Under the pieces are notes generated by a model, which saw nothing but the letters and a program-made list of their open reading frames with translations, did no database searches and was not told the origin of the DNA. A stretch of DNA of 49,411 nt from Bacteroidota bacterium (lineage in GTDB: Bacteria; Bacteroidota; Ignavibacteria; SZUA-365), in assembly GCA_023432805.1 (NCBI GenBank), contig JAEYUG010000002.1:1-49411 (forward strand), in the 5' to 3' direction. How positions within the stretch are numbered: position 1 is the stretch's first letter; every line of letters starts with the position of its first letter. The translations under genes were made by a program, and so were the position numbers. Shown here piece by piece: positions 25,983-33,639 of this stretch.

Positions 25983-26073
25983 GGCGACGGCCGCTGAATG
26001 GTGGGAGGGCGCACGACGGTGCCGTGCATTCTGGATATGCGTACACCGGGTGCGAAAGTTTCAAGCGTATACG

Positions 26074-26081
26074 CAAAACTA
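26074..26081 (-). promoter_or_regulatory. Candidate -7 box upstream of the SpoIIE-type phosphatase
   Basis: On the minus strand this reads TAGTTTTG, a perfect match to TAnnTTTG, 91 bases upstream of the start codon. No TTG is found at the expected -33 position, so support is partial. Confidence 0.3.
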
Positions 26082-26169
26082 CCGCTTTTTCTTCATTCCC
26101 GGGGATCGGCTGTCCACAGTGACCTCCCCCTCCCTCGGGAACGGTATCCCCATGCAGACCAACGCAGTA

Positions 26170-26191
26170 CCGCCCGCCCAGGCGGGGGCGG
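26170..26191 (-). terminator. Hairpin downstream of the arginine operon
   Basis: On the minus strand, CCGCCCCCGCC-TG-GGCGGGCGG lies directly after the argH stop codon and can fold into a very GC-rich stem with a bulge. There is no U-tract, so it is a weak or factor-assisted terminator candidate. Confidence 0.4.
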
Positions 26192-26198
26192 AAACCCG

Positions 26199-27530
26199 TC
26201 AGGCGAGCAGCTCCTGCAGTGCGCGTTCCGCCACTTCGAAGCGGAAGCCTCCCATGACGGCATCGAGGTGCGCAGCGATCTCGTCGAGACCGGGATTGCC
26301 GATGCTTCCCTCGTGCGTGTACGCAGCGCCGTCGGGTGCGGTGAACGTGCCGTCGGCGAGTGAAGCCGCCACCGCGCGGTAGGCGTCGCGAAAGGGTTCG
26401 CCCGCGGTGACGCGCTGCTGTACGGCCACCACGCTGAAGGCATCACGATACAGGTCGTCGTCCATGATGCCCGTACGTACCTCGATCTGCGCAAGGGCGG
26501 GTGGGAGGATCGTCAGACAATCGGCGAGATCGTCGAGCGCCGGGAAGAGGATTTCCTTGAGCAGTTGCATGTCGCGATGATACCCCGAGGGCAGGTTCGC
26601 GGTGACGAGAGAGATCTGGGTGCAGACACCCTGCACGCGATTGCATCGGGCGCGTACGAGTTCGAAGACATCGGGATTCCGCTTGTGCGGCATCAGGCTG
26701 GATCCCGTGGTGAATGCATCCGGCAGACGCACGAAGGCGAAGTTCTGCGAGGCGAAGAGACAGAGATCGGCGGCCAGCCTGGCGAGCGTGGCCGCGATGC
26801 CCGAAAGACTCTGGGCGACGACACGTTCGACCTTTCCGCGCGTCATCTGCGCGTACACCGACGACCGGTTCATCCCCGCGAAGCCCAGCAGCTCGGTCGT
26901 GCGCGTGCGGTCGATCGGGAACGAGGAGCCATACCCCGCACCGGAGCCGAGGGGATTGCGATCGACAACGCGGTAGGCCGCGTCGACGCTCAGGAGATCG
27001 TCGGCCAGACTCTCCGCATGCGCACCGAACCAGAGACCGAACGACGAAGGCATCGCCACCTGCAGATGTGTGTAGCCCGGCAGCAGCACGTCGCGATGCC
27101 GCGTGCCGAGCGCAAGCAGCGTGCGGGCAAGCCGCTCGGTGTCGCGGGCGATGCCCCGCAGTGCGTCACGGAGAAACAGACGGATGTCGACGAGCACCTG
27201 GTCATTGCGCGAACGCGCGGTGTGCACCCGCTTGCCCGCGTCGCCGAGCCGCTCGGTGAGCAGCGCCTCGATCCACGAGTGCACGTCTTCCATGTCGTCG
27301 GGAATTCGGATAGAGACATCCGACAATTCGTAGTGCAACTCGCGCAGCGCATGCACGAGACGCTCGGCGTCGAGCATGGAGATCAGGCCCGTCTCGCCAA
27401 GCATGTGCACATGCGCGATCGAGCCGACCACATCCCACAGCGCGAGACGCGCATCCATCGCGCGGTCGTTGCCGACCGTGAACCGTTCAACGGCCGCGTC
27501 GACGGCGAGTCCTTTTTCCCACAGCTTCAT
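26199..27530 (-). CDS. argH: Argininosuccinate lyase
   Basis: A 443-residue fumarase/aspartase-superfamily lyase that splits argininosuccinate into arginine and fumarate, the last step of arginine synthesis. Conserved segments include EDVHSWIEALLTERLGD, KRVHTARSRNDQV, GYTHLQVAMP and the superfamily signature TTGSSLMPHKRNPDVFEL. Its start overlaps the stop of the upstream deacylase gene by four bases (ATGA), so translation is coupled. Last gene of the arginine operon. It is slightly shorter than the typical 455-470 residues but complete at the signature and N-terminal motifs. Confidence 0.95.
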   Translation of the reverse strand: MKLWEKGLAVDAAVERFTVGNDRAMDARLALWDVVGSIAHVHMLGETGLISMLDAERLVHALRELHYELSDVSIRIPDDMEDVHSWIEALLTERLGDAGKRVHTARSRNDQVLVDIRLFLRDALRGIARDTERLARTLLALGTRHRDVLLPGYTHLQVAMPSSFGLWFGAHAESLADDLLSVDAAYRVVDRNPLGSGAGYGSSFPIDRTRTTELLGFAGMNRSSVYAQMTRGKVERVVAQSLSGIAATLARLAADLCLFASQNFAFVRLPDAFTTGSSLMPHKRNPDVFELVRARCNRVQGVCTQISLVTANLPSGYHRDMQLLKEILFPALDDLADCLTILPPALAQIEVRTGIMDDDLYRDAFSVVAVQQRVTAGEPFRDAYRAVAASLADGTFTAPDGAAYTHEGSIGNPGLDEIAAHLDAVMGGFRFEVAERALQELLA

Positions 27531-28627
27531 TGCAGTGTCCTTGACATGGTGAGCGCACGCAGCAGATCGATGGAGACACGCACGCCGTGCGCGAATTCGT
27601 CGAGCGTCACATGCTCGTCGGCCGTGTGCGAGCGTTCCGATTCGCCCGGACCGATCTTCACCGACGGCACCGCAATGCGTGCCTGGTCCGACAGTGTCGC
27701 CGAACCGAAGGTCTCGATGCCGAGCGCGCGCGCTGCTCGGACGAGGGGATGGTCGGATGCGATCGCCGAGGGACGCAGACGCATCGAGCGGGGCGTGACC
27801 TCGCTGGTGACATGTGCGCGGATGACTGCCAGCACGTCCTCAAGCATGTAGGTGTCGGGCACGCGCACATCAGCCACGAAGGCGCAGCGATCTGGAATCA
27901 CGTTGTGCTGCGATCCCGCCTGGATCTGCGTCACGGTCATCTGCACCGCACCGAGCGTATCCGACACGAGCGGAAACTGGAACGCATGCATCCATTCGAT
28001 GTCGCGCATTGCCAGCGTGATCGCGTTCACTCCGGTGCTGCGCGCTGCATGCCCCGCGCGTCCGTGTGCCATGCACTCGAGCACGATGAGTCCCCGCTCC
28101 GCCGTCGCCATGCGCATGCCCGTGGGTTCGCCCACGATCGCCGCGTCGATTGCCCCGATGTCGGTGAGCAGCAGGTCCATGCCACCCGGACCCATCCTCT
28201 CCTCTTCCGCAGCCGCACCGTAGACGAGTGCGAACGGGAGATCCGCATCCTTGAGCGCGACTGTCGCAGCGGCCATTGCGCAGAGCGCCGCGCCGGCATC
28301 ATTCGCTCCGAGTCCATAGAGCACCCCATCGTCGATCTCCGCGCCGAAGGGATCACGCGTCCAGTCGCTCGACACGCGCACGGTGTCGTGATGCGAGGCC
28401 AGAAGCAGCACGGGCGCGGCGGGATCTGGATTGCCGATGCGCGTGTGCACATTATTGCCGATACGCCGGGACGCGAGCCCGTGCGCCGAGAGAAACTCAC
28501 TGATGGCCGCGGCCGTCCCGTCCTCCTCCATGCTGAAGGAAGGAATGCGGATCAGCGTGCACAACAGATCGAGCGCCTCGCGGGTCACCTCCTCGACACG
28601 TGCCGGTGACAAGGGGGAAGCCGTCAT
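27527..28627 (-). CDS. M20 family N-acyl-citrulline (or acylornithine) deacylase
   Basis: A 366-residue zinc-dependent M20 amidohydrolase. Visible metal and catalytic positions are LLASHHDTVRV, LYGLGANDAGAALC, GAAAEEERMGPGG and VGEPTG, with the late His in RSHTADEHVTL. The gene sits between argB and argH and shares a cluster with an N-acyl-ornithine carbamoyltransferase. The likeliest substrate is therefore N-succinyl- or N-acetyl-L-citrulline rather than acetylornithine. It overlaps both neighbours by four bases (ATGA junctions). Acyl-group preference cannot be read from the sequence. Confidence 0.85.
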   Translation of the reverse strand: MTASPLSPARVEEVTREALDLLCTLIRIPSFSMEEDGTAAAISEFLSAHGLASRRIGNNVHTRIGNPDPAAPVLLLASHHDTVRVSSDWTRDPFGAEIDDGVLYGLGANDAGAALCAMAAATVALKDADLPFALVYGAAAEEERMGPGGMDLLLTDIGAIDAAIVGEPTGMRMATAERGLIVLECMAHGRAGHAARSTGVNAITLAMRDIEWMHAFQFPLVSDTLGAVQMTVTQIQAGSQHNVIPDRCAFVADVRVPDTYMLEDVLAVIRAHVTSEVTPRSMRLRPSAIASDHPLVRAARALGIETFGSATLSDQARIAVPSVKIGPGESERSHTADEHVTLDEFAHGVRVSIDLLRALTMSRTLQ

Positions 28628-29415
28628 GCCGTAATCTCCGTACCGTGCTGCCCCGCATCGTCCATCACCACACCGAGATCATCGGCATTGCAGACGACAA
28701 CGCGCCGCACACCCTGCTCCGCGGCGCGGAATGCGTTTGCGAGCTTGGGCATCATGCCGCCGCCGATTGCGCCCGCACCTTCGAGTGCCCGCGCCTCCAG
28801 GCGCGAGAGCGTGCGCACCCGCGATTGCGCATCACGCATGTCCGCAAGGACGCCGTCGCGTTCGAAGCAGTAGAGGAGTGTCACGTCCGATGATGCGGCG
28901 AGTGCGATCGCGAGCTCGGCGGCGATCGTGTCGGCGTTGGTGTTGAGCAGTGCCCCATCTTCATCCGCCGTGATCGGCGCGACGACGGGCGTGCAGTCCC
29001 CGGCCAACAGGTGCCGCAGGACGGACGCATCCACCGAGGTCACATCCCCCACATGTCCGAAATCCACCGGGTGCGCCGAACGCCGCCGGGCGCGCACGAG
29101 TCCCCCACTGCATGCGGCGATCCCGTGCGTCCTGCATCCCAGCGCGAGGAGCCGCGCGGTGAGCGAGGTGTTGATCCACCCCGCGTAGGTCATCGTCACG
29201 ATGCGCAACGTCTCGTCGTCGGTCACACGGCGTCCGTCGACCATCACGGGTGCGACGCCCATCCTGTGCTGCATGTCGGAGGCGATCGCTCCCCCACCGT
29301 GCACGAGCACGCGGGGACTTCCGACGGATGCGAACGCCGACAGAAAGGCGTCGCAGCGTACGGGATCGTCGAGCACAGTGCCGCCGACCTTGACAACGGT
29401 CACTGCATCCCTCAT
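28624..29415 (-). CDS. argB: N-acyl-L-glutamate kinase (ArgB)
   Basis: A 263-residue amino-acid kinase-family enzyme that phosphorylates N-acylated glutamate, second step of arginine synthesis. Landmarks are VVKVGGTVLDD, VLVHGGG, the V(D)GRRVTDDETL segment, NTNADTIAAELA and GGGMMPKLANAFRAA, matching acetylglutamate kinase. Because the operon uses an acyl-ornithine carbamoyltransferase, the natural substrate could be N-succinyl- or N-acetylglutamate. ATG 29415 overlaps the stop of argF' by four bases; the upstream in-frame extension is not needed. Confidence 0.93.
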   Translation of the reverse strand: MRDAVTVVKVGGTVLDDPVRCDAFLSAFASVGSPRVLVHGGGAIASDMQHRMGVAPVMVDGRRVTDDETLRIVTMTYAGWINTSLTARLLALGCRTHGIAACSGGLVRARRRSAHPVDFGHVGDVTSVDASVLRHLLAGDCTPVVAPITADEDGALLNTNADTIAAELAIALAASSDVTLLYCFERDGVLADMRDAQSRVRTLSRLEARALEGAGAIGGGMMPKLANAFRAAEQGVRRVVVCNADDLGVVMDDAGQHGTEITA

Positions 29416-30365
29416 CCCTTCAATTCCTCGAGCAGCCGCGCCAGCACGGCCTGTGCAGCCCACACGCGGTTGCCGGCCTCGCGGATCACGACGCTCTGCG
29501 GCGAGTCGAGCACGGCGTCGGAGACGATCATGTTGCGGCGCACCGGCAGGCAGTGCATGAAGCGCGCCTCGCGCGTGTGGGCGAGCTTCTCGGGCGTGAT
29601 CGTCCAGCTTCTGTCCTGCGAGAGGATCTTCCCGTAGTCGTGGTAGGAGCTCCAGTTCTTCGCATACACGAAGTCGGCCCCTTCGAGGGCGGCGTCCTGA
29701 TCGTGCATGACGACGGTGTCACCGATGAACGCATCGGCGAGCTCGTATCCCTCGGGATGCGTGACGACGAGGTCGACGTCGGCGCGGCGCATCCATTCGA
29801 CGAAGCTGTTGGGCACGGACTGCGGCAGGGCCTTGGGATGCGGCGCCCAGGTGAGCACGACCTTCGGACGTTCGCGGGTGCGCAGTTCCTCGATCGTGAC
29901 GAGATCGGCCAGACTCTGCAAAGGATGCCGGGTGGCGGATTCCAGGTTGACGACCGGCACGCCGGTGTAGGTGACCATCTTTGAAAGCAGGTCTTCGCGG
30001 TAGTCGGCTTCGCGATCACTGAGCGTCGGAAAGGCGCGGACGCCGATGATGTCGCAGTACTCGCCCAGCACGGCCGCCGCCTCGCGAATGTGCTCGGAGG
30101 CCCCGCCATCCATCACCACGCCGTCGCGGGTCTCGATGGTCCACGCGTCCTGCCCGGCGTTGAGCACGACGACTTCCATGCCGAGGTTGCGTGCGGCGAT
30201 GTGCGTCGAGAGCCGCGTGCGGAGGCTGGGGTTGAAGAAGACGAGTCCGAGCGTGCGGCGCAGACCGAGATCGGAGTGACCGTGGGGATTGCCCTTGTGC
30301 GCGCGGGCCGCGTGCATCAGGGTGTGGAGGTCGGGCACGTCGTGAACGGAGAGGAACTGCTTCAT
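29412..30365 (-). CDS. argF': N-acyl-L-ornithine carbamoyltransferase (SOTCase/AOTCase family)
   Basis: A 317-residue carbamoyltransferase of the acyl-ornithine branch, transferring carbamoyl phosphate to N-succinyl- or N-acetyl-ornithine. FFNPSLRTRLSTHIA (43-57) binds carbamoyl phosphate; WTIETRDGVVMDGG, EHIREAAAVLGEYCDIIGVR, RHPLQSLADLVTIEE, TWAPHPKALPQ and FMHCLPVRRNM are strongly reminiscent of the Bacteroides succinylornithine enzyme and align without gaps through residue 100. Residue 90, the position I recall as fixing acyl preference (Pro in the succinyl enzyme, Glu in the acetyl enzyme), is Ser. It lies 22 bases after argC. Normal ornithine transcarbamylase is excluded by these motifs. 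Confidence 0.93.
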   Translation of the reverse strand: MKQFLSVHDVPDLHTLMHAARAHKGNPHGHSDLGLRRTLGLVFFNPSLRTRLSTHIAARNLGMEVVVLNAGQDAWTIETRDGVVMDGGASEHIREAAAVLGEYCDIIGVRAFPTLSDREADYREDLLSKMVTYTGVPVVNLESATRHPLQSLADLVTIEELRTRERPKVVLTWAPHPKALPQSVPNSFVEWMRRADVDLVVTHPEGYELADAFIGDTVVMHDQDAALEGADFVYAKNWSSYHDYGKILSQDRSWTITPEKLAHTREARFMHCLPVRRNMIVSDAVLDSPQSVVIREAGNRVWAAQAVLARLLEELKG

Positions 30366-30387
30366 GGTGCGTTGTACTCTGAGTGAT

Positions 30388-31401
30388 TCAATAGGCGATG
30401 GCCCGCAGCTGCAGACCGGACGTTTCGTCGAGACCGAGCGCGAGATTCATGTTTTGCACGGCCTGTCCCGCCGCGCCCTTCACGAGATTGTCGATGGCGA
30501 CAGTGGCGAGAAGCATGCCCTCGTGCACGAGCACATGCACGGCGGCGCGGTTGGTGCCGACAACCATCTTCAGATCCGGTTGCGCGCGGGTGACAGTCAC
30601 GAACGGGTGCGTGGCAAAGCGGCTGCGATACAACTCCTCGGCCGACGGCGTGTCGAGGTCGGTCGCCGTGTACACCGACGCCAGGATGCCGCGCGTGAAT
30701 CCCCCGCGGGAGGGGATGAAGTGCAGCGGCGCGTCATAGCCGGGCTGCGCCGCTGCGAGCGCTGCCCGCACCTCCGCCAGATGCTGATGCGTGAAGGGCT
30801 TGTACACCTGCGCGTTGGCATGGCGCCATGAAAAGTGCGTCTCCGCCGTGTGGGCATGTCCCGCGCCAGTCGATCCCGTGATCGCACTCGCATGTGCGGC
30901 CCCGGTCAGGAGTCCCGCATCCGCGAGCGGCAGGAGGGCCAGCGCGAGCGCGGTGGCGAAGCAGCCGGGATTGGCGATGTGGATGCCGCGTGCGCGGGAT
31001 GTTGCGATGGCCGCACGATGCAGCTCGGGAAGTCCGTACACGAATCGCTCATCGGAAGCCACCCGGTGATCCTGCGCCAGGTCGATGACGAGTATGCCGG
31101 GTGCGGGAGGATGCGCGGCGAGCCACTCCCGCGAGGCGCCGTGGCCGAGACAGAGAAAAAGGATATCGGCATCCGGTGTTTCGGTATCGGTGGCGAAGAC
31201 GAGGTCGGTCACGCCCTCCAGGTCGCGATGCACGCTATGGACGGGGCGGCCCTGGTGGCTTCCGCTGTGCAGGGAGCGGAGCCGCACGTGGGGATGGGTG
31301 AGCAGGATGCGCAGCAGTTCGCCCGCGGCGTATCCCGCGCTGCCGACGATGGCGACCGTTGGGACGGGAGCATCCGCGGCCGCGTGTGTCTGCTCAGGCA
31401 T
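30388..31401 (-). CDS. argC: N-acyl-gamma-glutamyl-phosphate reductase
   Basis: A 337-residue NADPH-dependent reductase giving N-acyl-glutamate semialdehyde. Rossmann motif IVGSAGYAAGELLRILLTHP at the N-terminus, catalytic Cys in IHIANPGCFATALALAL (about residue 147), then GSTGAGH, HFIPSRGGFTRGI and the C-terminal DNLVKGAAGQAVQNMNL. Its first codons (MPEQ) share the 12-base ATGCCTGAGCAG with argG, and its start overlaps the argG stop by eight bases. Third enzyme of the pathway; argD, the next step, is not in the window. Confidence 0.94.
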   Translation of the reverse strand: MPEQTHAAADAPVPTVAIVGSAGYAAGELLRILLTHPHVRLRSLHSGSHQGRPVHSVHRDLEGVTDLVFATDTETPDADILFLCLGHGASREWLAAHPPAPGILVIDLAQDHRVASDERFVYGLPELHRAAIATSRARGIHIANPGCFATALALALLPLADAGLLTGAAHASAITGSTGAGHAHTAETHFSWRHANAQVYKPFTHQHLAEVRAALAAAQPGYDAPLHFIPSRGGFTRGILASVYTATDLDTPSAEELYRSRFATHPFVTVTRAQPDLKMVVGTNRAAVHVLVHEGMLLATVAIDNLVKGAAGQAVQNMNLALGLDETSGLQLRAIAY

Positions 31402-32608
31402 CCTCCCCCCCTCTGCCGACCACGGTGTGCATCATGATCTGGTGTGCGGCGATGCGCGCGAAGCCGCGCACGTCGTCGCCGGTCCAGGCCGTGTTCATTT
31501 CGCCGTAGGCACCGAAGGCGGACGACATGAGGTCGAACGGGGAGCGCACGCCGAGCACGTGGAATCGCCACGGTGCGAGACGCAGGCGCACGTCACCCGT
31601 GACGCGCTCCTGCGAATGTGCAAGCAGGGATTCGATGTCGCGCGCGGCCGGCTCGAGGAAGAGTCCCTCGTGCAACAGGGTGCCGTACTGCGCGGCTGCC
31701 ATCTCCTTCATGCGCTGCTGCTCCTTTGTGAGCGTGTGCTTCTCGAGGGCGTGATGGGCCTTGATGATCACGTGCGGTGCAGCGGCGTCGAAGGCGACGC
31801 GACCCTTGATGCCGACGATGGTGTCGCCGACGTGCATGTCGCGACCGACACCCCAGGGACGCGCGATGCGCTCGACGTCACGGATGGCGGCAACGGACGA
31901 CGCGCTGCGCGCACCATTGACGCCCGTGAGTTCGCCGCGTGTGAAGGTGAGCAGCAGTTCCTCCTCGCCCTCGCGGGTGACGGGCACAGGAAAAGCGTCG
32001 TCGGGCGGCCAGCCATCGGAGGTCAGGGTTTCGACTCCGCCGATCGTCGTACCCCAGAGTCCCTGGTTGATCGAGTAGCGTGCCTTTGCGTATTCGATGT
32101 CGACACCATGCGCACGCAGGAAGGCGATCTCCTGGTCGCGGGAGAGGCGCAGGTCGCGGATCGGGGTGAGGACGGGGATGTCGGGCGCGACGATCCGGAA
32201 GGCGACGTCGAAGCGCACCTGGTCGTTGCCGGCACCGGTGGATCCGTGCACGATGCATGCGGCCCCGATGCGTAGGGCGTAACGTGCGACTGCAACAGCC
32301 TGCGTGGTGCGTTCGGCGCTGACGGACAAGGGGTAGGCGTTGCCGCGGAGGACGTTGCCGAAGACGAGGTAGCGGAGGCAATCTGCATACAGGACTTCGG
32401 TCTCGTCGATGGTTTCATGGTGCACGGCGCCGAGTTCGCGGGCACGCTGCTCGATGGCGCGCAGGTCGTCGGCCGAGAAGCCGCCCGTGTCGACACAGAC
32501 CGTGTGCACATCGTAACCGTGCTCCTCGCGCAGATGCGCCACGCAGAACGAGGTGTCGAGACCGCCGCTGAAGGCGAGGACCGCAACGGGACGTTGCTGC
32601 TCAGGCAT
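31394..32608 (-). CDS. argG: Argininosuccinate synthase
   Basis: A 404-residue ATP-dependent ligase joining citrulline and aspartate. The N-type ATP pyrophosphatase P-loop is LAFSGGLDTSFC, followed by VDTGG, YADCLRYLVFGNVLRGNAYPLS, HGSTGAGNDQVRFD and TPIRDL. The length is normal. It overlaps the GNAT gene before it by eight bases and argC after it by eight bases, in both cases through the sequence ATGCCTGA, indicating coupled translation. Confidence 0.95.
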   Translation of the reverse strand: MPEQQRPVAVLAFSGGLDTSFCVAHLREEHGYDVHTVCVDTGGFSADDLRAIEQRARELGAVHHETIDETEVLYADCLRYLVFGNVLRGNAYPLSVSAERTTQAVAVARYALRIGAACIVHGSTGAGNDQVRFDVAFRIVAPDIPVLTPIRDLRLSRDQEIAFLRAHGVDIEYAKARYSINQGLWGTTIGGVETLTSDGWPPDDAFPVPVTREGEEELLLTFTRGELTGVNGARSASSVAAIRDVERIARPWGVGRDMHVGDTIVGIKGRVAFDAAAPHVIIKAHHALEKHTLTKEQQRMKEMAAAQYGTLLHEGLFLEPAARDIESLLAHSQERVTGDVRLRLAPWRFHVLGVRSPFDLMSSAFGAYGEMNTAWTGDDVRGFARIAAHQIMMHTVVGRGGEDA

Positions 32609-33206
32609 GGGTTGCCTCCTCCTCGAGATGGAGTTTCTGTCGTTCGATGGCGCGGGGATCGGCGGGGTCGAAGAGCATGCCGGTACACAGACACATGCGG
32701 TGATTCGTCCGTTCGAGAATGTCGTGATTCGGGCAGCTGCGGCATCCGTTCCAGAATTGCTCGTCGTCGGTCAGTTCACTGAACGGCACGGGCACATAGC
32801 CGAGCTGTGTGTTGATCTTCATCACCGCATGGCTCGTCGTGATGCCGAACATCTTTGCCTGCGGATACAGGTTCTGCGACAGTTCGAACGCCGCGCGCTT
32901 GATGCGACGCGCCAGTCCGCTGTGCCGCAGTTCCGGCACGACGATGAGTCCCGAATTCGCGACGTAGCGTGCGCCGCTCCAGGTCTCGATGTAGCAGAAA
33001 CCCGCGAAGAGGGGATGCGTTCCATCTGCATGCAGAAGCGCGATCACGGCCTTGCCCTGCAACATCTTCGAACGGATGTACCCGGGATCCCGCCGGGCGA
33101 TGCCCGTACCGCGCTGTCGGGCGGCGGCTTCGATGGTTGCAACGATTTCGTCGGCATACGGGGTATGATCCTCCGTCGCCACGCACACGCGAATGGCGTC
33201 AGACAT
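32601..33206 (-). CDS. GNAT acetyltransferase with Cys-rich tail, candidate acylglutamate synthase
   Basis: A 201-residue GNAT protein, first gene of the arginine operon. The acyl-CoA fold shows in GFCYIETWSGARYVANSGLIV, the motif-A-like VVPELRHSGLARRIKRAAFE and GITTSHAVMKINTQLGYVPV. The C-terminal 50 residues carry CRSCPNHDILERTNHRMCLC, a probable zinc-binding knuckle (CxxC...CxC). The operon has no classical argA or argJ, so this protein is the best candidate to acylate glutamate with acetyl- or succinyl-CoA. GNAT genes in the same position occur in Bacteroidota arginine operons (family knowledge). Activity not proven. Confidence 0.8.
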   Translation of the reverse strand: MSDAIRVCVATEDHTPYADEIVATIEAAARQRGTGIARRDPGYIRSKMLQGKAVIALLHADGTHPLFAGFCYIETWSGARYVANSGLIVVPELRHSGLARRIKRAAFELSQNLYPQAKMFGITTSHAVMKINTQLGYVPVPFSELTDDEQFWNGCRSCPNHDILERTNHRMCLCTGMLFDPADPRAIERQKLHLEEEATHA

Positions 33207-33441
33207 GGGCGTCCACGACCTGTGAAAAGTGATGAAACATGAATTGAGGGGAGTGCCGCGCGCGCGGGATGCGCTACGGTCAGGTGAGCGCGGAAGCCGC
33301 GCCCGGCATCATCGTCGGTGGGACATCGTCCACAGTACGCGGCGCTGCGTCACGCCGTCGAGGCGCGAAACAAGTGCAGGGAACGTGTGGAACGCGGTGC
33401 AGAGCACGAGTACAACTTCCGATGAATGGTTGGTGAGACTG
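33207..33441 (-). promoter_or_regulatory. Long 5' leader of the arginine operon
   Basis: About 230 bases lie between the predicted promoter and the first start codon (33206). No coding frame with family features is visible. Near the gene end is a CATGAATTGA sequence, at best a half ARG box. It could hold a leader peptide, riboswitch or nothing; I recognise no known element. Confidence 0.3.
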
Positions 33442-33472
33442 CAAGTATAGGCAGCCCTTTCGTGAAATGCAA
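33442..33472 (-). promoter_or_regulatory. Bacteroidota-type promoter of the arginine operon
   Basis: Minus strand: TTG at 33472-33470, exactly 20 bases, then TATACTTG at 33449-33442, one mismatch from TAnnTTTG. Predicted transcript start is near 33435, upstream of the GNAT gene. Confidence 0.6.
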
Positions 33473-33499
33473 CATCCCATATCCGAAATCACACCCTCC

Positions 33500-33609
33500 G
33501 GGAGGACGGACGCCCTCGTCCGTCACGGGAGGACGGACGCCCTCGTCCGTCATGGGAGGACGGACGCCCTCGTCCGTCATGGGAGGACGGACGCCCTCCC
33601 GTCCGTATG
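33500..33609. repeat. Tandem array of a 27-bp palindromic unit
   Basis: Three nearly identical 27-base units (33500-33526, 33527-33553, 33554-33580) plus a fourth variant copy (33581-33609). Each contains GACGGACG-CCCT-CGTCCGTC, a perfect 8-bp inverted repeat with a CCCT loop; the fourth copy carries an altered right arm (CCCGTCCG). All copies face the same way. The array ends 30 bases upstream of the GH31 start codon and shares its core with 13460-13576. The unit length is a multiple of three, so spurious open frames run through it. Confidence 0.85.
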
Positions 33610-33639
33610 TTTGTGGGTCACCCATCGCACGGAGTCGCC

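Noticed and set aside
29412..30365. Classical ornithine carbamoyltransferase (ArgF/ArgI)
   Set aside because: The sequence follows the acyl-ornithine branch throughout, for example FFNPSLRTRLST and HCLPVRRN, and the cluster has a matching late deacylase.
33227..33245. ARG box in the arginine leader
   Set aside because: Only a half-site (CATGAATTGA) is seen and no second arm.
33500..33609. CRISPR array
   Set aside because: Units are contiguous without spacers and no cas genes are present.
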